Part shown: piece by piece, positions 1 through 10,346 of the stretch
Layout: every line of letters starts with the position of its first letter
Numbering within the stretch: position 1 is the first letter of the stretch
Assembly (NCBI RefSeq): GCF_008698145.1
Contig: NZ_RZNZ01000001.1
Coordinates: 1-64,000 of the forward strand
From: Bifidobacterium vespertilionis
GTDB taxonomy: Bacteria > Actinomycetota > Actinomycetes > Actinomycetales > Bifidobacteriaceae
Direction: 5' to 3'
DNA length: 64,000 nt
Notes under the pieces: model-generated
Told to the model about the DNA's origin: nothing
The model's database searches: none
Seen by the model: only the letters and a program-made list of their open reading frames with translations
Program-made: the position numbers and the translations under genes

Positions 1-149
1 ACGAAGCGAAATATGGCTAAGAAAGATCGAAGTCTGATGTGAATTTATATGTGTTTTATGCAATGTTAGTCTTCTGTGATAACATGCATTCAATGGTTAG
101 TTTGCTTTTTAGTAGAATGCAGCGTTCATATGGGTGTACGACTAAGCCT
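1..149. other. Probable foreign or chimeric sequence at contig end
   Basis: This stretch is AT-rich, in sharp contrast to the GC-rich sequence that starts at 183, and it lies outside a sequencing adapter. It has no credible gene. It most likely comes from another DNA fragment or a misassembled read and should not be treated as part of this chromosome. Confidence 0.8.
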
Positions 150-182
150 TCGTCGGCAGCGTCATATGTGTATAAGAGACAG
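150..182 (+). other. Nextera transposon adapter (sequencing artefact)
   Basis: The 33 bases match the Illumina Nextera read-1 adapter plus the Tn5 mosaic end with one mismatch. The segment ends in the mosaic-end core TGTATAAGAGACAG. This is library sequence left in the assembly, and it marks the true left edge of genomic sequence at about 183. It replaces the last codons of the ung gene. Confidence 0.95.
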
Positions 183-858
183 CCACGGGTGCGGCGCCCA
201 TGGACTCGAGGGCCTGGTTGGCGCGGGAGAACGGACGTGAGCCGAAGAACCCGCGGCTGGCGGACAGGGGGCTTGGATGCGGGGATTCGATGATCGCCGC
301 ATGGGTGAGCAGGGGCTTGAGGCTCTGGGCGTTTCGTCCCCACAGGATCGCCACCAGCGGCTTGGGGTCGCCGTTGCCGTCCACGCGCGCGTTGAGCTGG
401 CGGATCGCCTCTTCCGTGACGGCCTCCCATCCCTTGCCCGCATGGCTGTTGGGCCGTCCCACGCCCACGGTCAGGCATCTGTTGAGCAGCATCACGCCGC
501 GCTCGGTCCATGGGGTCAGGTCGCCGTTCGGCGGCATGGGGACGCCCAAATCGTCGGTGAGTTCCCTGTAGATGTTGATCAGGCTTTTGGGCAGCGGGCG
601 CACGTCCGGGGCCACGCAGAAGCTCAGCCCGACGGGGTGGCCGGGCGTGGGGTAGGGGTCCTGTCCCACGATGAGCACCTTGATCGAATCGAACGGAATG
701 GTGAACGCGCGCAGAATGTTATGGCTCGCCGGCAGATAGGGGCGGCCCGCGTGGATCTCGGCGCGCAGGAAATCGCCCATGCGGTGGATGTCCGGCTCCA
801 CGCCGGCCAGCGCCTTGGCCCAACCGGGATCGACGAGTTCGCTCAGGGGTTTGATCAT
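183..858 (-). CDS. ung: Uracil-DNA glycosylase, 3' end truncated
   Basis: Family 1 uracil-DNA glycosylase, which removes uracil from DNA as the first step of base excision repair. The water-activating motif GQDPYP is at residues 65-70, with the catalytic Asp at 67. The DNA-intercalation loop HPSPLS lies near the C-terminus. The start is the ATG at 858. A -10-like TACAGT sits seven bases before it and no ribosome binding site is visible, so a leaderless mRNA is likely. The last few codons are missing because the reading frame runs into the sequencing adapter; family members usually continue about five residues past the break. A longer open frame reaching 1383 overlaps the next gene and is spurious. 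Confidence 0.93.
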
Positions 859-865
859 GGCGTCC

Positions 866-871
866 ACTGTA
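866..871 (-). promoter_or_regulatory. -10 box for leaderless ung
   Basis: TACAGT on the minus strand is followed by seven bases and then the ung ATG. Transcription would begin at or next to the start codon. Confidence 0.5.
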
Positions 872-1037
872 TCCCGGCGTGCGAACCGGACGGCCCTCCG
901 GGCCTGCGCGAAGGGTTCACGCACCGGGTTCGCGCACCGTGGAATTTCGGGGCGCATTCGTGAAATCGGCGGCGGAGGGCGCGTGACGGGGCGGAAAGCC
1001 GGTAGACTGGCGGATAGTCGTGAATTGGAGGAGAGCA

Positions 1038-1697
1038 ATGTCCCAACAGTCGTACACGCCTGATGAATTCGACAACCCGCCCGCAGGCCCGGTGGGCGTG
1101 CATCGCGGACCCCGTTCGGTGGGCGCGCGCATGGCGCCCTATCTGGTGGTGCTGGTCGTGGCCGCGCTGTGCGGTCTGGTCGTGTGGGGCGTGACCGCCG
1201 GGTTCTTCGGCATGGATTCGACCACGCCGGTCGCCTCCCAGACCACGTCGGCCGTCGCGTCCTCGCCCACGCAGACCGCATCGGCCACCGCGACCGCCCC
1301 GGCCTCGACCTCCGAGTCCGCATCCCCGTCCACCTCGGCCTCCCAGTCGCCGTCCACCTCCGCGACCCCGTCGGCCACGGCATCTGAGTCTTCCGCCTCC
1401 CCGACGGCTTCGGCCACCTCGACGGTCAACAAGTCCAGCGAGATCCTGGTGATCAACGGCGTGGGCAAGTCGGGCTATGCGGCCCAGAACGTGACCAAGC
1501 TCAAGAAGGCCGGATACGACAACGCCACCCCAGGCAACCCGAAGAACAAGGCCAGCCTGCCGGACAGCTCCACGGTCTGGTACCAGAACGAGGCGGACAA
1601 GGCCACCGCCGAGGACGTCGCCAAGACGCTCGGCATCGACAACGTGGTGCAGCTCAAGTCCGCTTCCTCCCCCATCGTGGCCGTGCTCATGAAGTGA
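1038..1697 (+). CDS. Membrane-anchored LytR C-terminal domain protein
   Basis: A 219-residue protein with a short cytoplasmic N-terminus, one membrane helix at about residues 34-58, a Ser/Thr/Ala-rich stalk at about 60-130, and a LytR_C domain from about 134 to the end ([14 protein letters not shown]... NVVQLK). LytR_C domains occur at the ends of LytR-CpsA-Psr enzymes and as stand-alone wall-linked proteins; here the catalytic LCP domain is absent. The ATG at 1038 has GGAGGAG just upstream, which is better than the earlier in-frame start at 1020. A role at the cell wall is an inference. No enzymatic activity can be assigned. Confidence 0.8.
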   Translation: MSQQSYTPDEFDNPPAGPVGVHRGPRSVGARMAPYLVVLVVAALCGLVVWGVTAGFFGMDSTTPVASQTTSAVASSPTQTASATATAPASTSESASPSTSASQSPSTSATPSATASESSASPTASATSTVNKSSEILVINGVGKSGYAAQNVTKLKKAGYDNATPGNPKNKASLPDSSTVWYQNEADKATAEDVAKTLGIDNVVQLKSASSPIVAVLMK

Positions 1698-1728
1698 ACC
1701 TCCTTCGGTGTTTCCCCGACCGCGCATC

Positions 1729-1734
1729 TACAAT
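1729..1734 (+). promoter_or_regulatory. Likely -10 box of the cold-shock gene
   Basis: TACAAT lies about 75 bases before the cold-shock ATG, which would give the long 5' leader typical of cold-shock mRNAs. No convincing -35 was picked out. Confidence 0.4.
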
Positions 1735-1808
1735 GGACCCGGCACCGAAGGGGTGCGGGTGCGTGTTGGTTGCATCCGTGGTTGAGATTCGGCGCGAAGG
1801 AAGTCGAT

Positions 1809-2015
1809 ATGGCACAGGGAACGGTCAAGTTCTTCAACTCTTCGAGGGGATACGGATTCATCACGCCGGATGAAGGCGGGGACGATGTGTTTGTCCATTA
1901 CTCCGCCATCCAGTCCGAGGGATTCCGCACCCTCAACGACGGCGATCGCGTCCGCTACGAGGCGGAGCATGGCCCGAAGGGCATGCAGGCGACCAAGGTC
2001 GTCAAGCTCGCCTGA
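1809..2015 (+). CDS. Cold-shock protein, CspA family
   Basis: A 68-residue single cold-shock domain that binds single-stranded nucleic acid and acts as an RNA chaperone. RNP1-like [12 protein letters not shown] and RNP2-like DVFVHYSAI are both present, and the length is typical of the family. The ATG at 1809 follows GAAGGA. A rho-independent terminator at 2064-2087 closes the gene. A second, longer cold-shock protein is encoded at 8176. Confidence 0.95.
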   Translation: MAQGTVKFFNSSRGYGFITPDEGGDDVFVHYSAIQSEGFRTLNDGDRVRYEAEHGPKGMQATKVVKLA

Positions 2016-2063
2016 GCGGCGGGGTGGAAAACGCCCGGAACGCCGTTCTGGGCAATGAGACGA

Positions 2064-2087
2064 AAGGCTCCCTCGGGAGCCTTTTTT
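2064..2087 (+). terminator. Rho-independent terminator after cold-shock gene
   Basis: AAGGCTCCC and GGGAGCCTT form a short GC-rich stem with a two-base loop (TC), followed by a run of T. Confidence 0.85.
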
Positions 2088-2164
2088 CATTTGGTCTTGG
2101 CCGGTATTCCGCCGATTAGCGCATGGCGTGATTGTTGGCTATGGGCGTATTCGCGGATACGATG

Positions 2165-2191
2165 TTGGCACTCGACGGGGGAGAGTGCTAA
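2165..2191 (+). promoter_or_regulatory. CIRCE operator 1 (HrcA site)
   Basis: TTGGCACTC, nine bases, then GAGTGCTAA. This matches the CIRCE consensus TTAGCACTC-N9-GAGTGCTAA with one mismatch. HrcA binding would repress groEL until heat shock. Confidence 0.9.
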
Positions 2192-2199
2192 TCTCCGAG

Positions 2200-2226
2200 T
2201 TAGCACTCGAGGTGCGAGAGTGATAA
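2200..2226 (+). promoter_or_regulatory. CIRCE operator 2 (HrcA site)
   Basis: TTAGCACTC, nine bases, then GAGTGATAA: one mismatch from consensus. It lies 8 bp after the first CIRCE element, upstream of groEL. Confidence 0.9.
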
Positions 2227-3927
<1,701 letters not shown>

Positions 3928-3971
3928 TCCAGCGCGATCGCATAGCCCGGCCGACTAGATAGGTCATAGTT

Positions 3972-4006
3972 GAGGGCCGCCATCGGAATACCCGATGGCG
4001 GCCCTC
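3972..4006. terminator. Bidirectional hairpin between groEL and WXG100 gene
   Basis: A perfect 15-bp inverted repeat (GAGGGCCGCCATCGG and its complement) with a five-base loop sits between two convergent genes. The T tract is weak on both strands. Confidence 0.7.
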
Positions 4007-4036
4007 ATGCATTTGGATTTATATGCCGAGTGCGGA

Positions 4037-4330
4037 TCAGCCGGCCGTGAAGAGGCGGGAGGCCTGGGCCTCGGCGTCGGAGTAGAGCAGGGACGCCTGC
4101 GACAGCGCGTTCTGGATGGCCTCGAGAGACTGCTCCATCTGCTGCTGGGCAGCGTGCCACTGCTGGGAGACGGCGTTGAACTGCGTGGCGGCGCCGCCCT
4201 GCCAGACGCCCTGCAGGGCGTTGAGGTTGGCGTACATGCCGCTCACCGCGTTGCGGATCTGCGAGATGGACCCGGAGACCGCGGCGGCGGAGGATTGAAT
4301 CTGTTCGGAATCGACTGCGTACTGGGGCAT
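4037..4330 (-). CDS. WXG100 (ESAT-6-like) protein
   Basis: A 97-residue, all-helical small protein with the hallmark turn GVWQGGA (W-x-G) at mid-length, between two helices rich in Ala, Gln and Ser. WXG100 proteins are exported as helical hairpins by type VII (ESX) systems. The ATG at 4330 is preceded by AAGGAAA. No ESX ATPase (EccC/EssC), mycosin or partner WXG100 gene lies in this window, so it is an orphan here. It is divergent from the TPM-domain gene that starts at 4407. Confidence 0.85.
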   Translation of the reverse strand: MPQYAVDSEQIQSSAAAVSGSISQIRNAVSGMYANLNALQGVWQGGAATQFNAVSQQWHAAQQQMEQSLEAIQNALSQASLLYSDAEAQASRLFTAG

Positions 4331-4393
4331 GGGTTTCCTTTCGTTGTGGGGATTGTTTGCGGATTGGTTTATGGCGACGGTCCGGACGGCCGC

Positions 4394-4399
4394 TAAGGT
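4394..4399 (+). promoter_or_regulatory. -10 box for leaderless TPM-domain gene
   Basis: TAAGGT is followed by seven bases and the ATG at 4407. The sequence overlaps AAGGTGGAG, which could also act as a ribosome binding site, so leaderless initiation is not certain. Confidence 0.4.
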
Positions 4400-4406
4400 G
4401 GAGACT

Positions 4407-5333
4407 ATGACAAATCGCGATCTCACCCCGGTGAAAACGGCCCATGTGGTCGAACGTGCCCCCCTTGCCGCACTTTCGGCGTGTCGCCGCACGAATCCGT
4501 CCACATGTGGATATCTGTGCTCCGTGCTGATGTGCCTGTTGCTGACGCTGGTCGTCGCGCTCGTCCCATTCGCCCCTGCATGGGCGGATGACGGGACCGA
4601 CGGCTCCGGCGACGCTCAGATCACCGTCACCGACTCGATCACCGACACGGAGAACTTGCTCGGCGGCAATCTGACCGACGTCACCGATGCGATCAACGCC
4701 ACCAAGGACCGGACCGGCGTGAGCGTCAAACTGCTGTATCTGCCGAGCTTCCGGCAGGGCGTCGACCCGGAGGAGTGGGCCAGCCAGACGCTCGAATCGT
4801 CCGATCCGGCGGCCAATACCGTGATGCTGGCCGTCGCCACGCAGGACGGCAATCTTGTGGTGGCCGTCTCCGCCAACTCCGAGGAGTGGCTGCGCAAGCA
4901 GTCCACCGTCGACGAGTTGTCGCAGGCCGCTTTGGGACCGATCGTCTCGGACGGCTCCAATCCGGATTGGCCCGGGTCCGCCAAGGCGATGATGGACGCC
5001 ATCGCGCGCATCAAGGAGTCGTCCACGTCAACCGCGGCGACGGGCATTGGCATAGCCGTGTTCGGCATCGCGTTGGGACTGGTGGTGATCGTCTCCGTCG
5101 CGTTCTTCCTCATCCGCCGCCGGCGCAAGGCGCGTCACTCCGGCGGACGCAGGAACACGCTCGGCGTTTCGCGCAGCCAGCGCAGGAGCAGGGGCAAGAG
5201 CACTCCGAGGCGCAAGAGGACCAGGGGAGGGGCCTCGCCCGAACGGTCGGAAAAGTCCACGGATACTTCAGACGACATTCAGGAAACCTCCAGTGAAGAG
5301 GTCCAATCTGGAAACCATGAGCAAACCAATTGA
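4407..5333 (+). CDS. TPM-domain membrane protein
   Basis: A 308-residue envelope protein. A hydrophobic export signal lies at about residues 35-60 (ending PAWADD), preceded by a long basic N-terminus. It is followed by a TPM (TLP18.3/Psb32/MOLO-1) domain, then a membrane helix at about 212-236 ending in RRRRK, and a charged cytoplasmic tail. TPM domains occur in extracytoplasmic proteins of poorly defined function, some with phosphatase activity. The last 17 bases overlap the downstream response regulator, so the three genes to 8080 probably form one operon. The start at 4407 is chosen over 4329 and 4371 because of its AAGGTGGAG / -10 context. Confidence 0.75.
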   Translation: MTNRDLTPVKTAHVVERAPLAALSACRRTNPSTCGYLCSVLMCLLLTLVVALVPFAPAWADDGTDGSGDAQITVTDSITDTENLLGGNLTDVTDAINATKDRTGVSVKLLYLPSFRQGVDPEEWASQTLESSDPAANTVMLAVATQDGNLVVAVSANSEEWLRKQSTVDELSQAALGPIVSDGSNPDWPGSAKAMMDAIARIKESSTSTAATGIGIAVFGIALGLVVIVSVAFFLIRRRRKARHSGGRRNTLGVSRSQRRSRGKSTPRRKRTRGGASPERSEKSTDTSDDIQETSSEEVQSGNHEQTN

Positions 5334-6051
5334 AGCAAAGATCGTTGTTGTCGATGACGAGCCCTCCATCCGGGAATTGCTCGTCGCATCCCTGCATTTC
5401 GCGGGCTTCGAGGTGGCCACGGCCGCGTCCGGTTCCGAGGCCATTGAGGTGATCGAGAAGACGCAGCCGGATCTGGTGGTCCTCGACGTGATGCTGCCGG
5501 ATATCGACGGCTTCACCGTCACCCGCCGCATCCGCCAGGAGGGGATCGATTCCCCGGTCCTGTTCCTCACCGCGCGCGACGACACGCAGGACAAGGTCAT
5601 GGGCCTGACGGTCGGCGGCGACGACTACGTCACCAAGCCGTTCAGCCTCGAGGAGGTCGTGGCCCGCATCCGCGCGATCCTGCGCCGCACCCGCGAGCAG
5701 GTGGAGGACGATCCGATCATCCGCGTCGCCGATCTGGAGATCAATGAGGATTCCCACGACGTCACCCGCGCCGGCCAGCCGGTGGATCTGAGCCCCACCG
5801 AATACAAGCTCCTGCGCTACCTCATGGACAACGAGGGCCGCGTGCTCTCCAAGGCGCAGATCCTCGATCACGTCTGGCAGTACGATTGGGGCGGCGACGC
5901 GGCTATCGTCGAGTCGTACATCTCCTATCTGCGCAAGAAGGTGGATGGCGTGGAGGTGACCGAGGCCGACGGCTCCAAGCACAAGGTCGCTCCCTTGATC
6001 CAGACCAAGCGCGGCATCGGCTACATGATCCGCGAACCGAAGGAAGCGTAA
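5317..6051 (+). CDS. OmpR-family response regulator
   Basis: A 244-residue two-component transcription factor. The N-terminal receiver domain has acidic residues near the start (VDDEPS), the phospho-acceptor Asp57 in VVLDVMLPD, and the conserved Lys in VTKPFS. The C-terminal winged helix (about 140-240) contains LSPTEYKLLRYL and RGIGYMI. It overlaps the TPM gene and is followed 13 bases later by its cognate kinase. It resembles actinobacterial regulators of the MprA/TcrA type by architecture; the regulon cannot be told from sequence. The ATG at 5317 is preferred to a GTG at 5293. Confidence 0.92.
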   Translation: MSKPIEAKIVVVDDEPSIRELLVASLHFAGFEVATAASGSEAIEVIEKTQPDLVVLDVMLPDIDGFTVTRRIRQEGIDSPVLFLTARDDTQDKVMGLTVGGDDYVTKPFSLEEVVARIRAILRRTREQVEDDPIIRVADLEINEDSHDVTRAGQPVDLSPTEYKLLRYLMDNEGRVLSKAQILDHVWQYDWGGDAAIVESYISYLRKKVDGVEVTEADGSKHKVAPLIQTKRGIGYMIREPKEA

Positions 6052-6064
6052 GGGGCGTCCGGCC

Positions 6065-8080
6065 ATGACAAAGCCCAACGGCACGGCGGCGCCCGCCTCC
6101 GCCCCGGCGAACGCGCAGGCGCCGGCGTCGGCTGAGCGAGCGCCCCGCATGTTGTTCGAGAAGGTGCCGCTGAGCACCAAGCTCGTGGTGATCATCTTCG
6201 TGCTCCTGTTCACGGGGACCGGCACGATCACCTTCGCGATCCGGCAGATGGTCAGCGGCTATCTCATCGACCGCCTGGACAACCAGCTGCAGAGCCAGGC
6301 CCAGATGGTCGTCAACAACATCGACAAGTTCAGCCAGCAGGATCCCACCAACTCGTTGGGCATGACCAACTACTTCATCCAGATCCGCGATTCGAACAAC
6401 GAGATCAAGATCCTGCGCGACGCTTCGGGCAACATGGCCGCCGCCACGTCCATCCCCAAGCTCAAGTACGACATCGTCTCAACGCCCCTGCTTCCGGTGT
6501 CCGGATCATCCGGCAACGTGTCGCTTGGCACGGTCTTCACCACGCCCGCCTATGTGGAGCTGCCCGATTCCCTGCGCTCGGTGAGCTCGGACAAGCTCAC
6601 CAACGAGCAGCGCGAGGTCATCGCCAACGCGAACGCCTCCTGGCGCGTGGCCGCCCTGCGATGGGTGGACGATACCAATGGACAGTACGGCGTGCTGTAC
6701 ATCGGCCTGTCCATGGGCGACCAGATGTCCACCGTGCAGACCATCACCGAATACTGCCTTATGGTGGGCGTGGCGATCGTGGTGCTCGGCGTGAGCATCG
6801 GCTCGCTGGTGGTGAGCCACACGCTCAAGCCCCTCAAGCGCATCGAGAAGACGGCGGCCAAGATCGCCGCCGGCGACCTGAGCCAGCGCGTGCCGGCCAT
6901 GCCGGAGAACACCGAGGTGGGATCGCTGTCCGCATCGCTCAATGCCATGCTCTACCGGATCGAGTCGAGCTTCCACGAGCAGGAGGCGACCACCGAGAAG
7001 ATGAAGCGCTTCGTGTCCGACGCGAGTCACGAGCTGCGCACGCCGCTCGCCGCCATCCACGGGTACGCGGAGCTGTACAAAATGCAGCGCGAATATCCGG
7101 GCGCTCTGGAACGCGCCGACGAGGCGATCGGACACATCGAGAAGTCCAGCACGCGCATGACCGTGCTTGTGGAGGATCTCCTCTCCCTCGCCAGACTCGA
7201 CGAGGGCCGCGGCATCGACCTCACCCAGCAGGTGAACCTCACATCCATCGTGTCCGACGCCACCGAGGATCTGCATGCCCTTGACCCCGACCGCGTCATC
7301 GGCACCGGCAGAGTCACGCTGTCCGCGGTGCTGCCGCAGGGCGCCCCTGAGAACGCCCGCAAGGTGCCGTGCCTGGCCTTCACGGCCGGCAATCTGCCGG
7401 ACATCCATCTGACAGGCGACACCTCTAGGCTGCGTCAGGTGATCACCAACATCATCGGCAACGTCCACCGGTACACGCCGGGCGATTCGGCCGTGCAGGT
7501 GGCGATGGGCACGCTCACCGCGTCCATCACGCCGAACACGCTCGGCCGAATGCCGTCCACCGACGCTTCGCTCAGCCGGTTCATCGAGGCCGTGCAGGTG
7601 GCCCAGGGCACGCAGACGGGCCATGACTACGCCGTCGTGCAGGTTGTGGACCATGGTCCCGGCGTCCCGGCGGACAAGCGGTCGCAGGTCTTCGAACGCT
7701 TCTACACCGCCGATCCGTCCCGCGCCCGCGAGAAGGGCGGCACCGGTTTGGGCCTGTCCATCGCCCAATCGGTGACCAAGGCGCACAAGGGTCTGATCTG
7801 CGCCACCGAAACGCCCGGCGGCGGTCTCACATTCACGATCGTGCTGCCGCTCGGCACGGTGAGCGAACCCCCGGCCGACCGCACGCAGCCCATGAAGACC
7901 AAGAAATCCGGCTGGTCGCTGGGCAAGAAGGCGGCGGCCCAGCAGCCGCAGGCCCCCGCGCAGGGGGAGGTGGTCCCGGCTCCGGCGGCTTCGGCGGCTT
8001 CGTCCGCGAATCGGACCGCGCAGCCCCGCCAAGCCGGGCCGGGCGGTGACACGTCGGCCCCGATTACGCCGCTGTCATAA
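6065..8080 (+). CDS. Two-component sensor histidine kinase
   Basis: A 671-residue membrane kinase paired with the response regulator upstream. In order: membrane helix at about 38-62, extracellular sensor domain to about 220, second helix at about 225-250, HAMP linker, HisKA box SDASHELRTP with phospho-His322, and HATPase_c with an N-box (NIIGNVHRY), DHGPGVP and GTGLGLSIAQ. A Pro/Ala-rich tail of about 70 residues follows. A 40-residue insertion sits between the N-box and the G1 box. The ATG at 6065 follows AAGGGGCG. The stimulus is unknown; coupling to a TPM envelope protein suggests envelope sensing, which is an inference. Confidence 0.93.
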   Translation: MTKPNGTAAPASAPANAQAPASAERAPRMLFEKVPLSTKLVVIIFVLLFTGTGTITFAIRQMVSGYLIDRLDNQLQSQAQMVVNNIDKFSQQDPTNSLGMTNYFIQIRDSNNEIKILRDASGNMAAATSIPKLKYDIVSTPLLPVSGSSGNVSLGTVFTTPAYVELPDSLRSVSSDKLTNEQREVIANANASWRVAALRWVDDTNGQYGVLYIGLSMGDQMSTVQTITEYCLMVGVAIVVLGVSIGSLVVSHTLKPLKRIEKTAAKIAAGDLSQRVPAMPENTEVGSLSASLNAMLYRIESSFHEQEATTEKMKRFVSDASHELRTPLAAIHGYAELYKMQREYPGALERADEAIGHIEKSSTRMTVLVEDLLSLARLDEGRGIDLTQQVNLTSIVSDATEDLHALDPDRVIGTGRVTLSAVLPQGAPENARKVPCLAFTAGNLPDIHLTGDTSRLRQVITNIIGNVHRYTPGDSAVQVAMGTLTASITPNTLGRMPSTDASLSRFIEAVQVAQGTQTGHDYAVVQVVDHGPGVPADKRSQVFERFYTADPSRAREKGGTGLGLSIAQSVTKAHKGLICATETPGGGLTFTIVLPLGTVSEPPADRTQPMKTKKSGWSLGKKAAAQQPQAPAQGEVVPAPAASAASSANRTAQPRQAGPGGDTSAPITPLS

Positions 8081-8136
8081 CGCACCGCGCCTGTCAGAGG
8101 CGTTGAGGTATACTGATACCTTGGTTTAATGAAGGC

Positions 8137-8152
8137 GCAGACAGGTGTCTGC
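8137..8152 (+). promoter_or_regulatory. 5' leader hairpin of second cold-shock gene
   Basis: GCAGAC-AGGT-GTCTGC forms a six-base-pair stem with a four-base loop, 24 bases before the start codon and after a TATACT-like -10. It may be an mRNA structure that senses temperature; this is inference. Confidence 0.35.
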
Positions 8153-8175
8153 ACAGGTTATGAGTGAGGTTGAAG

Positions 8176-8565
8176 ATGCCCAGCGGTCGTATTCGTTGGT
8201 TTGATGCCAACAAGGGGTACGGTTTTATCGCCACCGATGAGGGGGAGGATGTGTTCCTGCCCGCTACGGCGTTGCCTGACGGCGTCACCACGCTGCGCAA
8301 GGGCGCCAAGGTGGAATTCTCCGTCATCGCGGGACGCAAGGGCCCGCAGGCGATGGATCTGACGCTTGTCGCCTCGGCGCCCTCCCTGGTCAAGGCCACC
8401 CGTCCCAAGCCGGACGACATGGCCGCGATCTGCGAGGATCTCATCAAGCTCCTCGACTCCGCGGGCAATACGCTGCGCCGCCACCGGTACCCCTCGCAGT
8501 CCGAGTCCAAGAAGCTCGCCACGCTGTTGAGGGCCGTGGCGGACAACTTCGACGTGCAGGACTGA
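8176..8565 (+). CDS. Cold-shock protein with C-terminal extension
   Basis: A 129-residue protein with a cold-shock domain at about 1-68 (RIRWFDANKGYGFI, EDVFLPATAL) and a helical, charged extension of about 60 residues. This long form is common in actinobacteria, where it is often called CspB. The ATG at 8176 has GAGG upstream. The neighbouring DUF3027 gene starts about 90 bases downstream on the same strand. The extension has no recognisable domain and probably sets partner or RNA specificity. Confidence 0.88.
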   Translation: MPSGRIRWFDANKGYGFIATDEGEDVFLPATALPDGVTTLRKGAKVEFSVIAGRKGPQAMDLTLVASAPSLVKATRPKPDDMAAICEDLIKLLDSAGNTLRRHRYPSQSESKKLATLLRAVADNFDVQD

Positions 8566-8656
8566 ACGGATACCGGACGGTTTTGCGGTTTGACGCGGAC
8601 CCCGGCAACAGGACAACGCGGATACGATGACGAAACTTGATGACGAAGGTGGGTTG

Positions 8657-10234
8657 ATGCCGGACACGACACTCGATGAACCGAAGGCGCTTGCGAGGGC
8701 GGTCGCCCTCGACATGGCCGACGACCACTCGGAGGTGGGCGATTTCGTCACCAGCCAGGCGCTGGAGGACGGGGTCACCGACTTCCGATTTGAGGCGCAT
8801 ATCCCCGGATACGAGGGATGGCAGTGGTCGGTCACGCTGTACCACGATGCGGAGCTGGACCATTGGACGGTGAACGAGTCCTCGCTGCTGCCCACGGAAC
8901 AGGCTCTGCTGCCCCCGAAGTGGATTCCATGGAAGGACCGTCTGCTGCCCACGGACCTTTCGGTGACTGATTCGATCGGCACCGATCCGGACGACCCGCG
9001 TCTTGAGGAGGGTCTGGACGAGTCACAGCTGCAGGCCGTGGTCGATGCGGTGGAGGCGCAGGATCGCGCGGCCGAGCAGTCCTCCCACTCCGAGGAGGGC
9101 GAGGGCGATGAGCCGAATGCCGAATCCGAACCGGCCGATGGGGCGGACAAAACCGATCAGACCGAGCAGCCGGATCGTGCCGAAGAATCCGATGGATCCG
9201 ATGCTCCAACGAATGGCGCTCCAACGAATGACGCTTCATCGGACGGTGTCGCGGCGAACGATGCGCAGTCGGCCGACTCGGCGCAATCCGAGCCGTCTGC
9301 GGCGCAGTCCTCCGCGCTGGATGTGGCAGAGGCCATCGACGAGTTCGAGCTTTCCCGCCGCCATGTACTCAGCCCGCTGGGGCGAGCGCAGGCTGCGAAG
9401 CGCTGGTACGACGGGCCGCATGGGCCCAAGGCGCTGTCCACCAAGACGGCCGGCGGATCCACCTGTGAATCCTGCGGCTTTTTCATCCCGCTTCAGGGCG
9501 ATCTGAACCGCATGTTCGGCGTGTGCGCCAACAAGTGGAGCCCGGACGACGGCCGAGTGGTGTCCCTGGACCACGGCTGCGGCGAGCATTCCGAGATCGA
9601 TCCGCCCCAGCCGAGCCGTCTGTGGGTGCAGTCGAAGCCCGCCTTCGACGACCTGCACATCGACATCGTGGCCCAGCGCCCGCGTGACGAGCATGCCGAG
9701 GTCGAGCTGCTCGAGCGCATGGGCGTGGGCAATCGTCTGTCCGGCGAGGATGACGACGCGTCGGACGAGGAATCCGGAATCGATGGTCTCGAAAACGCGG
9801 ACGGGATCGCCGACGAATCCGCAAGCGCGGGGGAGGGGCCGGCCGATGCGGACGAGGAGTCCCGTTTCGCCTCGGACGAATCGGCTGTGGACGATGATGA
9901 TGTTCCCGTCGATGCCGGGGAGGCCGAGGAAGTGGCCGACGACGAAACCGGCAACGAATCCGACGAGGATGATGCCGATGACGTGGCCACCGAGGCGGAT
10001 ATCGAGGCGCAGACCGTTCCCGATGACGATGCCACGGACGAGGACATCGCCGAGCATGCCGCCGACCCGGATGATGACGTTGACGATGAGGCATCCGAGG
10101 ATGGTCCCGAGGTGGTCGCCACCGTCGATCTGAGCGGCGAGGACCCGGAAAGCGACGATTCGGACGACGACGGGTCAGATGATGCTGATGACGAGTCTGA
10201 GGACGCCGATGACGACGAGTCCGATGAGGCGTAA
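8657..10234 (+). CDS. DUF3027 protein with long acidic tail
   Basis: A 525-residue actinobacterial protein of unknown function. The N-terminal half carries DUF3027-like sequence (GDFVTSQALEDGVTDFRFEA, GWQWSVTLYHD, ALLPPKWIPWKDRL). A central CESC...C...C pattern at about residues 270-310 could bind a metal ion. Two low-complexity Asp/Glu/Ser-rich regions follow, the second filling the last ~160 residues. The ATG at 8657 is favoured by AAGGTGGG upstream; an ATG at 8627 would add ten residues. It follows the cold-shock gene, an arrangement I recall from other actinobacteria. Confidence 0.75.
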   Translation: MPDTTLDEPKALARAVALDMADDHSEVGDFVTSQALEDGVTDFRFEAHIPGYEGWQWSVTLYHDAELDHWTVNESSLLPTEQALLPPKWIPWKDRLLPTDLSVTDSIGTDPDDPRLEEGLDESQLQAVVDAVEAQDRAAEQSSHSEEGEGDEPNAESEPADGADKTDQTEQPDRAEESDGSDAPTNGAPTNDASSDGVAANDAQSADSAQSEPSAAQSSALDVAEAIDEFELSRRHVLSPLGRAQAAKRWYDGPHGPKALSTKTAGGSTCESCGFFIPLQGDLNRMFGVCANKWSPDDGRVVSLDHGCGEHSEIDPPQPSRLWVQSKPAFDDLHIDIVAQRPRDEHAEVELLERMGVGNRLSGEDDDASDEESGIDGLENADGIADESASAGEGPADADEESRFASDESAVDDDDVPVDAGEAEEVADDETGNESDEDDADDVATEADIEAQTVPDDDATDEDIAEHAADPDDDVDDEASEDGPEVVATVDLSGEDPESDDSDDDGSDDADDESEDADDDESDEA

Positions 10235-10289
10235 CGGCCGTCCGAGGTAACCGTCTGCGGTAAACCTTCCATTGATGGGTGAAACATAG

Positions 10290-10328
10290 GTGAGGCCCCT
10301 TCCGGTTGCGAACCGGAAGGGGCCTCAC
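10290..10328. terminator. Strong bidirectional terminator hairpin
   Basis: An 18-bp perfect stem (GTGAGGCCCCTTCCGGTT) with a three-base loop lies between the convergent DUF3027 and universal stress genes. Confidence 0.8.
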
Positions 10329-10346
10329 TGCATCATGCCGCAGCCG

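Noticed and set aside
142..1383. 413-codon minus-strand frame that extends ung upstream
   Set aside because: The extra ~170 N-terminal residues are Arg/Pro-rich and antisense to the LytR_C gene; the conserved protein starts at 858, and the far end runs through adapter sequence.
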